Origin: B18-G4 sp032250805
GTDB lineage: Bacteria > Bacteroidota > Bacteroidia > Bacteroidales > B18-G4
Assembly (NCBI GenBank): GCA_032250805.1
Contig: JAVVEM010000015.1
Coordinates: 1 to 64,000 of the forward strand
Direction of reading: 5' to 3'
Length of the DNA stretch: 64,000 bases
The translations under genes and the position numbers were made by a program. The notes under the pieces are model-generated. The model did no database searches and was not told where the DNA came from. It worked only from the letters and a program-made list of their open reading frames with translations. Position 1 is the first letter of the stretch, and each line of letters starts with the position of its first letter. Below are positions 25,160-34,863 of this stretch, in pieces.

Positions 25160-28100
25160 CTAAAGGATTCCGCTGATCTCCACTTCTATATCATCATACA
25201 AAAGTGATGCTGTTTTATTCTTATTCCAAAAGTAAAGCTTCAGGACCATACCCGGTTCAATTACCTGATTAATTCGCAGCATCAGGCTGTTTGAAAAGTG
25301 ATGCCATTTGGCACCTTCCTTCGCAACATCCCCTGGAAGCATGAACGACTGCCAGTATATGATTTCATCGTTTTTATCCTGAAGGCTTACCACAATTACA
25401 GGCAATTCATCAGTATAGTGTTTCTTCAGCATCATTTCAAAGCGGATACTGAGCTTCTGTACTTCATACTTTATTACTGTTTCGGGCAATATATGGCTGA
25501 ATGGCATTGTTGTATCGCAAACCAGGCAGTTTGTGCCTGACCAGGCTTCTTTTGAATAGTTCTGCAGGATGCCGTAATCCTTACCACCTTTATCGAATGA
25601 GTTGCGGTAAGTTGCGATTTCGACCACTTTAAGCCAGTTAGCATACAGGTTGTATGGGTAGATGCTTGCTGTGTTGCAGGCATAATGGTTGATCTGGTCG
25701 AAGATCTCCCGGCTTTCCATGGCTTCAATAAGCAACTCAGGCTCATTTACCAGTTCAAGTCTGAGTTCGTCATGTATCTTGTAAAGGGTTTCACCACTGA
25801 GGAAATGATCACCGTAAACATAATCACTTAGCTCCCTGCTTCCACTCATCATTGCAAGGAACCGACCACTGGCAAAATTCCTGTTCGTATCCAGGTCTTT
25901 CCCGAGCCAGTGTACATGATCAGGAAAGGAAATTGAATCGTTTCCTTGCAGTAAGTTATGTAATGCAGGTGCAAGGTCGAGGTGCGAAACCATCTGCTCA
26001 CTCCTGAGGTTTTGCTTAAGCAGGGGTGAATAGATAATGAGTGGAACATGATAGGTTTCAAGTGGCGTATTTTTAGGAAATGCAAAAGTAATATGATCAC
26101 CCGTGATGATAAATATTGTATTGTCAAAATCATCGCGTTGCTGGTATTTCCTGAAAAATTCCCTGATGGTTAAATCGCTGTAAATATGGGTTTTGAGGGC
26201 ATCAAGTTTTCGCGTATAGCCAGGATTATTCTCAAACCCGTATTCTTTCAGTTTTTCCATTGCAAGCTTTTCATAATACTCCCCATCGATGATCATAAAG
26301 GGCGAGTGGTTGCTCAGGGTAAGGAAAATTGAAAAATAGGGTTCCGGAATATCTTCGTTAAGAAAATCCAGGGCGTATTGGTACAACTCTTTATCGCCAT
26401 ATCCCCAGGTAAACCCGTCGCTGTATGTGGGCATCTTTTCATATCCGGGGAAATCAGTCTCAATGTAATCGATATACCCGGTATTGAGATACATGTTCAT
26501 ATTATTGAAGCCTGCTTCGCCCCCGTAAAAGAAGAGCGTGGTGTAGTCGTTCTTCTTTAAGAGCGAGATCAGGTTAAGGTGCGGGGGCATTGAATCGGCC
26601 ATCTCCGCGAATCCCGTATTGGCAGGTGGAAGCGAGCCCAGAAGTGAGGGCAAAGCTCCAAATGTACGTTCAGAGGTAGAAAGGGCATTGGGCCAGTACA
26701 GGCCGGCCGAAGCCAGCGAATCGATAAATGGTGTGAAGGAAGAATACCGGGCCTGATCGCCACTCAGGCTGGCCGAAAGGCTCTCTACAACAAGCAATAC
26801 AATATTGGGCCTTACAGCGTCAATACGATCGTCGAAGAAGGGCCTCAACGCACTACCTTCATCTACCCTGTGCAGATAAGGATAATCCTGACTCAGATAT
26901 GCCCGGCCGGGTTCCTGCATTTGAAATTTATGTACCTTTTCTTTAAAATCATCATCAAAATATACTGTGCGATCCTGACTGCCCGGCCGGTGGTCGACAA
27001 GCATCTTGCCAAAATAGGCCAGCTTATTGTTCACATAATCATATTGCTGGCTTTCGCTAAACTGGTATTGTTTGGGAAAGTACCTGTTATGGTCGGCAAG
27101 GAAATAAAACCCGAGAATGATGAGGATCACTGTTGTTGCCGGGCTGATCTTCCACTTTCTGACCATAAAAAGCACTCCGGCAAATATCAAAGGGAAAACA
27201 ATGAAAGGAAGGATGCTGGACAGATTTAGCTCGGCCGACGAGGAGGCAATGCCTTTTAGTGCTGAGAATGAGTATACATAAACCACATGGTCGAGCATGT
27301 CGAGCGTAGTATTGTAATATTGTATTGTACCCATGTACACCAGCAGTAAAATGAACAGGATGGCAATATGCAAGATCCTCGCAATAATTGCTTTTCGGAA
27401 GGGGAGGATGCTGTAAATGATGATAAAAACGGCACTCAGGCCCAGGCTCAAGGCCAGATCAACGCTGATGGCTGTGAAAAAATCTTCTGCCGAAACTGCC
27501 GAAAACATATGCTGCCCCCTGTATAGGAAGAACTCATAGACCCTGATCGCCAGGAGGCAAAAATAAAAAGCAAAGCTGATCCTGAACACTTCCGGGAAGT
27601 TAAAGCGTATTGCTTTTATGATATAGTTGCTGTGGGTGATGGCAGGTTTTTTTAGCGCGTTTATCCAATGGATGAGCTTGCCTGAAAATGCTTCTGTCTT
27701 TTTCGTGCCCAGTGCTACAAGCGTTGCTATAATTACGAACAACAGAGCCAGCAGCAAGGTGATCCAGGGATTAGAGGCATCATTTGCCCAACCAACCAGG
27801 GGCTTTCGTAAAAATCCATGAACTGCAAAAAGGTACATGGATATGCCTCCATAAAAAAGGATGAGTTTTTTGAAAGAACCCCTTAGCCGGATCTTTTGTG
27901 GTCGCAAAGCAATCAGACTTACCATGAGGATGACTATTGCCGCCTGCGAAAAATACCAGAAGACCTCATAATAATTCCCTAAAACAAAAATGATTGCAGC
28001 TACAAACACAAGCGGCAGGTTTATACCGGCTTGCTTCCGGCTTGCCCAGATCAGACCAAGTAAAAATACAGGTAAATGCCCGGCAAAAGTATAGTATGTA

Positions 28101-28762
28101 TTCAGCCCCGATTCAAGCAGTGTTTTGTATAACAGGGCATTGAGGATGATCCATACAAAGAAAAGGATGAGCAGTCCATATTTTCTGAAGTGTTTATGGA
28201 TCAAAATGAGCAGGGGGAATATCAGGTATAGTTGCACGATAACCGAATAAAACCACCACGGACCATTCAGCCTGAAAATAAAATCCGGGATAAAGTTGTT
28301 CAGAAAGGTGAGCTGAAGCACAACATCCCTGAAGTAAATCAGGTTAAACGATATGCCGAATACCAGCAGGTTATATATTATGAACAGAATGATAGCAATA
28401 ATGTAGGCGGGATAAAGTTTTTTTAATCGGCTACCAACAAATCCGCTGTACCCGGGATACTTATTGCCGTATGCACGCATAAGCCCATAGCCACTGATAA
28501 AGAAAAACAATTGTACGCCATAGTGGCCAAAATAACTGAAGAATAAATGAATCGTTTCGGTGGGGTTGCCTGCAATGCCATTAAAGAAATTATTGATCCT
28601 GGAAAGCTGGAAATTAAACTCATTCTCGCCAGTGTAAGGGCCAACCCAATGAAGAAAATTATGGAATACGATCAGCAATATACCGATACCTTTAAATATA
28701 AGGGTATCTTCTTTTGTAAAAGCGGACCTTTGGAAGGTTGTTTTAAGCAAATTACCGGCCAT
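25160..28762 (-). CDS. Fusion of a membrane acyltransferase and an LTA-synthase-like sulfatase domain
   Basis: A 1200-residue two-enzyme protein. Residues about 1-380 are an acyltransferase-3 type membrane domain (FHNFLHWVG, FFISGYGLMRAYG, YSVIVQLYLIFPLL) with about ten hydrophobic segments. Residues about 390-600 add five more. Residues about 640-1000 are an alkaline-phosphatase-superfamily domain like phosphoglycerol transferases: NIVLLVVESLSASLSG, the probable nucleophile T700 in STSERTFG, and ITGDHITF. A C-terminal domain of about 200 residues is unassigned. It could both acylate and add phosphoglycerol or phosphoethanolamine groups to an envelope glycan or lipid; substrates are unknown. 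Its GT2 partner ends four bases upstream. Confidence 0.85.
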   Translation of the reverse strand: MAGNLLKTTFQRSAFTKEDTLIFKGIGILLIVFHNFLHWVGPYTGENEFNFQLSRINNFFNGIAGNPTETIHLFFSYFGHYGVQLFFFISGYGLMRAYGNKYPGYSGFVGSRLKKLYPAYIIAIILFIIYNLLVFGISFNLIYFRDVVLQLTFLNNFIPDFIFRLNGPWWFYSVIVQLYLIFPLLILIHKHFRKYGLLILFFVWIILNALLYKTLLESGLNTYYTFAGHLPVFLLGLIWASRKQAGINLPLVFVAAIIFVLGNYYEVFWYFSQAAIVILMVSLIALRPQKIRLRGSFKKLILFYGGISMYLFAVHGFLRKPLVGWANDASNPWITLLLALLFVIIATLVALGTKKTEAFSGKLIHWINALKKPAITHSNYIIKAIRFNFPEVFRISFAFYFCLLAIRVYEFFLYRGQHMFSAVSAEDFFTAISVDLALSLGLSAVFIIIYSILPFRKAIIARILHIAILFILLLVYMGTIQYYNTTLDMLDHVVYVYSFSALKGIASSSAELNLSSILPFIVFPLIFAGVLFMVRKWKISPATTVILIILGFYFLADHNRYFPKQYQFSESQQYDYVNNKLAYFGKMLVDHRPGSQDRTVYFDDDFKEKVHKFQMQEPGRAYLSQDYPYLHRVDEGSALRPFFDDRIDAVRPNIVLLVVESLSASLSGDQARYSSFTPFIDSLASAGLYWPNALSTSERTFGALPSLLGSLPPANTGFAEMADSMPPHLNLISLLKKNDYTTLFFYGGEAGFNNMNMYLNTGYIDYIETDFPGYEKMPTYSDGFTWGYGDKELYQYALDFLNEDIPEPYFSIFLTLSNHSPFMIIDGEYYEKLAMEKLKEYGFENNPGYTRKLDALKTHIYSDLTIREFFRKYQQRDDFDNTIFIITGDHITFAFPKNTPLETYHVPLIIYSPLLKQNLRSEQMVSHLDLAPALHNLLQGNDSISFPDHVHWLGKDLDTNRNFASGRFLAMMSGSRELSDYVYGDHFLSGETLYKIHDELRLELVNEPELLIEAMESREIFDQINHYACNTASIYPYNLYANWLKVVEIATYRNSFDKGGKDYGILQNYSKEAWSGTNCLVCDTTMPFSHILPETVIKYEVQKLSIRFEMMLKKHYTDELPVIVVSLQDKNDEIIYWQSFMLPGDVAKEGAKWHHFSNSLMLRINQVIEPGMVLKLYFWNKNKTASLLYDDIEVEISGIL

Positions 28763-28766
28763 ATTA

Positions 28767-29483
28767 TTATCTTCTACTCCAGATATTATATTTTAATATG
28801 CACCAAATAGCCCTGAACCCATCTTTTGCACCTATCTTTTTACCCTCTTCATAGGTCCGGCCGTAATATGAGATACCTACCTCATAGATCCTGATGCCCG
28901 GAAAACGCGAGATCTTCGCTGTTACTTCCGGTTCAAAGCCAAAACGTTTCTCCCTGAATTTTATTTTTTTAATATAATCCGCCCTGAAGAGCTTATAGCA
29001 TGTTTCCATGTCGGACAGGTTGAGGTTGGTAAACATGTTCGACAGAAAGGTTAGGAATTTGTTTCCGATCGAATGCCAGAAAAAAAGTATCCTGTGCGGT
29101 GTACCACCCATAAACCGCGATCCGTAAACAACATCGGCATATCCGCCAATGACAGGTTTAAGGAGGAGGTTGTATTCTGCCGGGTCGTATTCAAGGTCGG
29201 CATCCTGAATGATAATGTAATCGCCGCTGGCTTCGCTTATGCCGCGATGCAGGGCAGCGCCTTTTCCCATATTTGCCGGCTGATTGAAAAGACTGATGTC
29301 ATGTTCCTTATTTGCTGCGATATAGTCTTCAACAACATTTTTCGTATTATCTGAAGAGTGGTCATTCACAATAATGATCTCTTTCTCAAACCCGCCATCA
29401 AGTTTCACAGCGATTACCCTATCAAGGATAAGGTGTATGGTTTTTTCTTCATTGTAGGCAGGAATAAGTACAGAAAGTTTCAT
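28767..29483 (-). CDS. Family 2 glycosyltransferase, dolichyl/polyprenyl-phosphate type
   Basis: A 238-residue GT2 enzyme with LSVLIPAYNEEKTI at the N-terminus, the nucleotide-binding VNDHSSDNT and the metal-binding IQDADLEYDP. The layout resembles DPM1-like synthases that load a sugar on polyprenyl phosphate. There are no long transmembrane segments, so it would act on the cytoplasmic face of the membrane. It is immediately followed by the acyltransferase-sulfatase gene, which suggests that the loaded sugar ends up in the envelope structure modified by that fusion protein. A -7 box lies at 29504-29511. Confidence 0.88.
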   Translation of the reverse strand: MKLSVLIPAYNEEKTIHLILDRVIAVKLDGGFEKEIIIVNDHSSDNTKNVVEDYIAANKEHDISLFNQPANMGKGAALHRGISEASGDYIIIQDADLEYDPAEYNLLLKPVIGGYADVVYGSRFMGGTPHRILFFWHSIGNKFLTFLSNMFTNLNLSDMETCYKLFRADYIKKIKFREKRFGFEPEVTAKISRFPGIRIYEVGISYYGRTYEEGKKIGAKDGFRAIWCILKYNIWSRR

Positions 29484-29503
29484 GCGTTGTCCGTAATTGG
29501 CGT

Positions 29504-29511
29504 CAAATTTA
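29504..29511 (-). promoter_or_regulatory. Promoter -7 box of the GT2-acyltransferase operon
   Basis: The minus strand reads TAAATTTG, a full TAnnTTTG match, ending 21 bases before the ATG at 29483. It lies in the 80-base gap after murF-alr. Confidence 0.5.
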
Positions 29512-29563
29512 GAACTTTTAACTGAAATGATGAATATTAGCGGTCTGAACTTTTCCGGGATGA

Positions 29564-32044
29564 CTATTCCTGGTAATAAACCCGCTTTACCCTGCCCGAG
29601 ATTGAAGTCATCACCTCATATGGAATGGTGCCGAGCACAGCGGCGAGTTCTGCAACAGTCTTGCCATTGCCGAAGATGATCACCTGGTCGCCTTCGCGTG
29701 CCCTGATCTCGCTGATGTCAACCATGCACATGTCCATGCAGATATTTCCAACAATGGGCACACTGTAACCGTTTATGATCAAATATCCAACTCCTTTGCC
29801 AAGTCGCCGGTCGAGACCGTCGGCATACCCCACGGGGATCACGCCGATTTTCATATCTTCCTCTGCCACAGTATTGCCGTAGCCGATACGTTCGCCGGCC
29901 TTCACCTTTTTGATCTGGGTGATCGTCGACCGCAGTGTGCCTACATTTTCGAGTTTTTCAGCATCTTCAGGGTTGGAGGCAACACCATACAGGCTGATGC
30001 CCAGGCGTATCATATCGAAATGTGCTTCGGGGAATCTGTTTATTGCAGCCGAATTGGCAATGTGCCTGAGCACCTTATGGTCGATATGACTGCAAAATTC
30101 AGACGACATCTGATCGAACTGAGCAATCTGTGACCGCGTAAAATCATCGCTTTCATGATCTTCGCTTGCGGCCAGGTGCGAAAACACCGATTGAACATAT
30201 AAACGCCTGTTATCATTTATCCGCTTTGCAAGTTGCGGAAGACTGTCGGCATCAAAACCCAGCCTGTGCATGCCTGTTTCCATTTTAATATGGATCTTAA
30301 CGGGTTTATTGCTTGGCAGGATATTTTTTCTGATGGCGCGTTCGAGCATGTCGAGGATGCGAAAATTGTAGATCTCGGGTTCGAGGTTGTGCTGGATGAT
30401 GGAGTCGAGGCTGTGCTCTTCAGGGCTCATTACCATGATGGGTAAAATAATGCCTGCTTTTCGCAGCTCCACACCTTCATCGGCATAAGCAACGGCCAGG
30501 TAATCCATACGGTGAAACTGCAGGAGATTGGCGATCTCATAACTGCCGCTGCCATATGAAAATGCCTTCACCATGGCCATGATCTTAGTGACCGGGCTGA
30601 TCTTCGACCTGAAGTAGTTCAGGTTGTTCACCATTGCATTCATATCAATCTCCAGCACTGTTTCGTGCGACTTTTGCTGCAGGGCATTGCTGATGAGCTC
30701 AAACTCAAAAACCCTGGCACCTTTCAGCAGGATGCTTTCGTTTACAAAGGAAGTAAATGAAAACTTGCGCAGAAATTCTTCCGTCGACGGATAAAAGGAT
30801 TTTTCCATCTCAAACAGCTTTGCCTGACGTGAAATAGCCGGCCCGATACCAATTATGCGGTCGATGCTTTTTTGCCTGAGCAGATCGGCAATTTCTTTGT
30901 ACAATTCACTGGCTTCCTTTCCGCTTTGAAGGATATCCGACAGGATTATGGTTTGTTTTTTATGCTGCGACTGCTGATTCAGAAAGTCGATGGCAATGCT
31001 GAGGGAGTTGATGTCGGAATTATAGCTGTCGTTGATGATCGTACAGTGATTGATGCCTGCTTTCATTTCCAGTCGCATGGCTATGGGCACCAGCTTCGAC
31101 ATACCTTCGGCAATATATTCATTTTTGAAGCCGAGGTGAAGGAGTGTTGCCCAGCAATGAATTGCGTTTTCAATAGATGCCTCATCAACAAAGGGAATAC
31201 TGATCCTGATCTCCTGATCAAGATATATTCCTGCAATGGTTGTTCGCTCGAGATGTGTTTTGATCACCGAGGTGATCTGCAGGTCGGCAGCCTCTTTCCT
31301 GCTCCAGGTAAATGCGTGTATGGTTTCAAGGATCTGCGAGCGGAACAGGATCTCTTGTATGGCAGTGTGGTCGGCACAATATACCAGCGTATCGACTTTT
31401 GTGAACAGTTTTAGCTTTTCGCCGATCTTCTGGTTCTGGCTGATAAAATTTTCATTGTGGGCATCACCAATATTGGAAAATATTCCGATCAACGGCCTGA
31501 TGATGCCCTGGAGTTTCTCCATCTCGTCGGGCTGCGATATACCTGCTTCGAAAATGGCATATTCGTATGAATCTTCCATCTGCCATACCGATAATGGTAC
31601 CCCAACCTGCGAATTATAACTTTTCGGGCTGCGCACTACCCGGTGCCGGTGTTGCAGGATCTGAAACAACCATTCTTTGATGATGGTCTTGCCATTGCTG
31701 CCTGTGATGCCGATCACCGGGATGTTAAACCTGTTCCGGTGGCTTGTACTCAATGCCTGAAGGGCTTTCAGGGTGTTGTTTACCAAAATAAAATTAGCTC
31801 CGGTATATCTATCGAGTTCAAGGTTGTTTGCAGAGATCACAAAGGTGCGAATGCCTTTGCCGTACAACTCGGAAATATAATCATGGCCATTGTTGTGCCT
31901 TCCCTGCAAGGCGATAAAAACACAATTATCAGGACTGATAAAGCGGCGACTGTCGACCAGGATATCCGTAATCTCAGGGTTGCCCGTCGTCTTCCTTACC
32001 AATGACCCCCCCGTAATCTCTGCTATTTCGCTTACTTTGAACAT
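29564..32044 (-). CDS. Bifunctional MurF ligase-alanine racemase
   Basis: An 826-residue fusion typical of Bacteroidota. Residues about 1-445 are UDP-MurNAc-tripeptide:D-Ala-D-Ala ligase with the ATP loop GITGSNGKT and the Mur signature IINDSYNSD. Residues about 455-826 are a PLP-dependent alanine racemase with K493 in MVKAFSYGSG, RLGISLYG and RIGYGNTV. The racemase makes D-alanine and the ligase adds the D-Ala-D-Ala dipeptide to the peptidoglycan precursor; the dipeptide-forming Ddl enzyme is not in the window. It lies between pdxA, whose family also relates to B6 supply, and the GT2 gene. Confidence 0.95.
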   Translation of the reverse strand: MFKVSEIAEITGGSLVRKTTGNPEITDILVDSRRFISPDNCVFIALQGRHNNGHDYISELYGKGIRTFVISANNLELDRYTGANFILVNNTLKALQALSTSHRNRFNIPVIGITGSNGKTIIKEWLFQILQHRHRVVRSPKSYNSQVGVPLSVWQMEDSYEYAIFEAGISQPDEMEKLQGIIRPLIGIFSNIGDAHNENFISQNQKIGEKLKLFTKVDTLVYCADHTAIQEILFRSQILETIHAFTWSRKEAADLQITSVIKTHLERTTIAGIYLDQEIRISIPFVDEASIENAIHCWATLLHLGFKNEYIAEGMSKLVPIAMRLEMKAGINHCTIINDSYNSDINSLSIAIDFLNQQSQHKKQTIILSDILQSGKEASELYKEIADLLRQKSIDRIIGIGPAISRQAKLFEMEKSFYPSTEEFLRKFSFTSFVNESILLKGARVFEFELISNALQQKSHETVLEIDMNAMVNNLNYFRSKISPVTKIMAMVKAFSYGSGSYEIANLLQFHRMDYLAVAYADEGVELRKAGIILPIMVMSPEEHSLDSIIQHNLEPEIYNFRILDMLERAIRKNILPSNKPVKIHIKMETGMHRLGFDADSLPQLAKRINDNRRLYVQSVFSHLAASEDHESDDFTRSQIAQFDQMSSEFCSHIDHKVLRHIANSAAINRFPEAHFDMIRLGISLYGVASNPEDAEKLENVGTLRSTITQIKKVKAGERIGYGNTVAEEDMKIGVIPVGYADGLDRRLGKGVGYLIINGYSVPIVGNICMDMCMVDISEIRAREGDQVIIFGNGKTVAELAAVLGTIPYEVMTSISGRVKRVYYQE

Positions 32045-32225
32045 AAATTAAATCTAATCAATAATATAAAAAGGTATACCCTATCTACCGCCCTTGATCA
32101 TAAAATCTTATAGAAACATGCATTGTAGTCATTAAATCCTCCTTTGGCAGTAAGGGCGACAGTGCATCTTCGAACAAGGAGCAGATCGTTGATCATTATT
32201 TTTCGTAACTGTAAACTACCTGGCC

Positions 32226-33308
32226 TCATTCCTCTCCATTTTCTCCGTTGTTATTGGTTATTTCAAGTGGGTTTACATTCATCGCATCAAACTGTGAGCG
32301 GTTTATGAAGATATCAGCTGCCAGAAAAATAGCTGCACGCATTGACTCAGGCGAAGCCTCGTTTTTGCCGGCCAGTTCATATGCTGTGCCATGCGCCGGA
32401 GAGGTTCTGATAAAGGGCAGGCCTGCAGAATAATTCACCCCCGATTCGAACGCCATGGCCTTGAAGGGGATCAGCCCCTGGTCGTGGTACATGGCCAGTA
32501 TACCGTCAAATGATCTGAACGACGATGAACCAAACAAACCATCAGCCGCATATGGGCCATAAGCTAAAATACCTTTGTCGAAAGCAGTACTGATTGCGGG
32601 AATAATGGTGTCGGTTTCCTCTTTACCCAACAGCCCGCCGTCGCCGGCATGCGGGTTAAGTCCCAGCAGGGCAATACGCGGACGGGCAATATTAAAGTCA
32701 CGTTTGAGGGTCTCATGCATGATCTCTGTCTTGCTGAGAATGAGCTCCTGTGTTATCGCTTCAGGAACCTGCCCCAGGGGAATGTGCCCTGTGATGACCC
32801 CGATCCGCAGATTGTTGCTAACCATCAGCATAAGAAATTCATTCGCGCCGAATTTTTCGGCCAGGTATTCGGTATGTCCCGGAAAATGAAAATCGTCAGA
32901 TTGAATATTTTTTTTATTGATGGGCGCAGTAACCAGAACGTCAATTTCTCCCGCCATGAGGTCGTCGCATGCTTTTTCAAGAGCCAGGTATGCCAGTTCA
33001 CCGGCAACGGAAGTCGACTTGCCCAAATCTATTTTTACTTCATTTTCGCTGCAGTTGATCATGTTTGGGCGCCTGGGGTTGGCAGCGGCAGCATTTTTTA
33101 CCAGATTAAAGTTAAAATCGTTCATATCAAGAACTTTTCTATGATATGAAGCAACTTTTGAGGTGCCATATACAAGTGGAGTGATCGATTCCAGCATCCG
33201 CTGATCGTGAAGGGTCTTGATGATGACCTCGTAACCGATACCATTCAGGTCGCCATGGGTAATCCCCACTTTTACACGCTGGCCCGGTTTTTTTTCCTCT
33301 TTATTCAT
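32226..33308 (-). CDS. pdxA: 4-hydroxythreonine-4-phosphate dehydrogenase
   Basis: A 360-residue enzyme of the DXP-dependent pyridoxal phosphate route, oxidising 4-phosphohydroxy-threonine. Motifs include GITHGDLNGIGYE, the metal histidines in FPGHTEYLAE and LNPHAGDGG, and MYHDQGLIPFK. The GDLNGIGYE variant replaces the usual GDPAGIGPE; I recall this form as common in Bacteroidota. I start at the ATG at 33308: the longer frame begins with TTG, and a -7 box at 33326-33334 would overlap it. PLP from this route is needed by the alanine racemase encoded next. Confidence 0.92.
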   Translation of the reverse strand: MNKEEKKPGQRVKVGITHGDLNGIGYEVIIKTLHDQRMLESITPLVYGTSKVASYHRKVLDMNDFNFNLVKNAAAANPRRPNMINCSENEVKIDLGKSTSVAGELAYLALEKACDDLMAGEIDVLVTAPINKKNIQSDDFHFPGHTEYLAEKFGANEFLMLMVSNNLRIGVITGHIPLGQVPEAITQELILSKTEIMHETLKRDFNIARPRIALLGLNPHAGDGGLLGKEETDTIIPAISTAFDKGILAYGPYAADGLFGSSSFRSFDGILAMYHDQGLIPFKAMAFESGVNYSAGLPFIRTSPAHGTAYELAGKNEASPESMRAAIFLAADIFINRSQFDAMNVNPLEITNNNGENGEE

Positions 33309-33325
33309 GATTTCACATTGAAAAG

Positions 33326-33355
33326 GCAAAGATAAGCATATAATCGGGATTCAAA
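33326..33355 (-). promoter_or_regulatory. Promoter of pdxA
   Basis: On the minus strand TTTG (33355-33352) is followed after 17 bases by TATCTTTGC (33334-33326), a complete -7 box. The ATG lies 17 bases further on. Confidence 0.6.
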
Positions 33356-33365
33356 ACTCCGGGTT

Positions 33366-34766
33366 TCACCCTTTCGGGGCTTCGAAGCCTTGAAGCCCCT
33401 TGAGCAGAACATTCGGATCGAGTGGTGGCTTTTTCCCTCCAAAACAGGCATTATGGCGTTCAACATTCGAAAGGTATGCCCACGTAGCTGCTTTTGCGCT
33501 TTTAGTGGCCTTGAGGCTACGCAGCATCTTTTTTTGAAGCAGCTTTTCATCATACATGATCGACCAGTTATCCCACATGGCTTCCATGAATGCTTCGGGA
33601 TCCATTTTCTCAGGCTGGTGCACCACCTCCAGGAAGTGATAATGCTTCCAGTCGTCGGGATAGTTGGTGAATAACAAACGCTTACTTTTTTCCATTCGCT
33701 CAAAAAGGCCGGTGCCAGGCAGGGGAGTGACAATGGTTGCCTGCATGGCATCCATGCCGCTATTTATAGCAAATTGAGTACGGGCATATAAATCGGGGAT
33801 GGTATCGCTGTCGAGGCCATAGATCAGCGCTCCAAGCACACTGATGCCGTATTTATGAATACGGTCAAAAACCTCTTCGTAGGTTTCAATGCCCATCTTC
33901 AGGTTGAGCTTCTTATTGGCTTCCTTCAGTTGCTCTGTTTTTTCCGACTCAATACCGATCAGGATCATCCGGCAACCACTCTCTGCTGCATATTGCAGCA
34001 CTTCTTCGTTATCTGCCACATTGAGTGATGCCTGGCAGTACCAGTCTTTTTTTATGCCCCGTTCGATCATGCCCCTGAACAGACTGATGGCCCGTTCTGC
34101 CGATTGCTTTGAATAACCGATAATATTGTCGTCGACGAAATATACAAGCTGTTGCGGAATGGTTTCAAGCTCATTGAGCACTTCCTCAACAGGGCGCTGG
34201 CGGTAACGCGATCCGTTAAAGGTATGGACCGAGCAAAAGTCGCAATTCATCGGACATCCCCTGGTAGTTTGTATGTTGGCATAGGTATATGCCGGATGAA
34301 AAAGATCCCTTCGGGGTGCAGGCATGTTTTTCATGGGGAGAAATTCGCCTTTGTACCGTTGTTTCAGCCTGCCGGCAAGAAAATCAGAGATCAATAATGG
34401 CCAAACGCTTTCGGCTTCGCCGCTGACCACCACATCGCAGAAGCGGGCTGCCTCCCCGGGAAGCATAGAAGCATGTATCCCGCCAATCACGGTCGTGATT
34501 CCCCGGTCCCTGTATATTTCAGATATTTCGTAGGCCCGCTTGATGTTTGCCGTCATGGCACTCAGGCCAACAAGGTCTGCTTCGCGAAATGTAAACTCAT
34601 CAAAGTTTTCATCAACGATCTCAATATCCCAATCCCCGGGGGTAAGTGCCGCTATGATGCCCAGCGCAAGAGGGGGCGACATGGCATGGGTGTCGTATAA
34701 TCCACCTCTGGTATAAGGGTTAAAAGGGTTGATCAGGACCAGCTTTTTGCTTTTCATATGCGGCAT
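33366..34766 (-). CDS. B12-binding-domain radical SAM protein
   Basis: A 466-residue enzyme. Residues about 8-140 are a Rossmann-like cobalamin-binding domain (VLINPFNPYTRGG, VIGGIHASMLP). Residues about 165-380 are a radical SAM barrel with CPMNCDFC as the [4Fe-4S] ligands, preceded by TTRGC. The C-terminal region of about 90 residues is helical. Such proteins methylate or rearrange unactivated carbons; the substrate cannot be told. Two starts fit, the ATG at 34766 and one at 34757 (MKSKKL). The -7 box at 34781-34788 would give a leader of only a few bases for the first, which slightly favours the second. It is divergent from the GNAT gene. Confidence 0.85.
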   Translation of the reverse strand: MPHMKSKKLVLINPFNPYTRGGLYDTHAMSPPLALGIIAALTPGDWDIEIVDENFDEFTFREADLVGLSAMTANIKRAYEISEIYRDRGITTVIGGIHASMLPGEAARFCDVVVSGEAESVWPLLISDFLAGRLKQRYKGEFLPMKNMPAPRRDLFHPAYTYANIQTTRGCPMNCDFCSVHTFNGSRYRQRPVEEVLNELETIPQQLVYFVDDNIIGYSKQSAERAISLFRGMIERGIKKDWYCQASLNVADNEEVLQYAAESGCRMILIGIESEKTEQLKEANKKLNLKMGIETYEEVFDRIHKYGISVLGALIYGLDSDTIPDLYARTQFAINSGMDAMQATIVTPLPGTGLFERMEKSKRLLFTNYPDDWKHYHFLEVVHQPEKMDPEAFMEAMWDNWSIMYDEKLLQKKMLRSLKATKSAKAATWAYLSNVERHNACFGGKKPPLDPNVLLKGLQGFEAPKG

Positions 34767-34780
34767 TACGAATTTGTTTA

Positions 34781-34788
34781 CAAAGATA
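34781..34788 (-). promoter_or_regulatory. Promoter -7 box of the radical SAM gene
   Basis: The minus strand reads TATCTTTG, a full TAnnTTTG match, 14 bases before the ATG at 34766. Confidence 0.5.
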
Positions 34789-34837
34789 TTATTTTTGCGC
34801 TTGGCACTGGCTTGAGCATTTCGATTGGCGAAATGAC

Positions 34838-34846
34838 TAAATTTGC
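34838..34846 (+). promoter_or_regulatory. Promoter -7 box of the GNAT gene
   Basis: TAAATTTGC is a complete TAnnTTTGC box 17 bases before the ATG at 34864. A TTG-containing stretch at 34811-34814 could be the -33 element. With 34781-34788 it forms a compact divergent promoter pair. Confidence 0.5.
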
Positions 34847-34863
34847 TCCCTAAAATACTTTAT

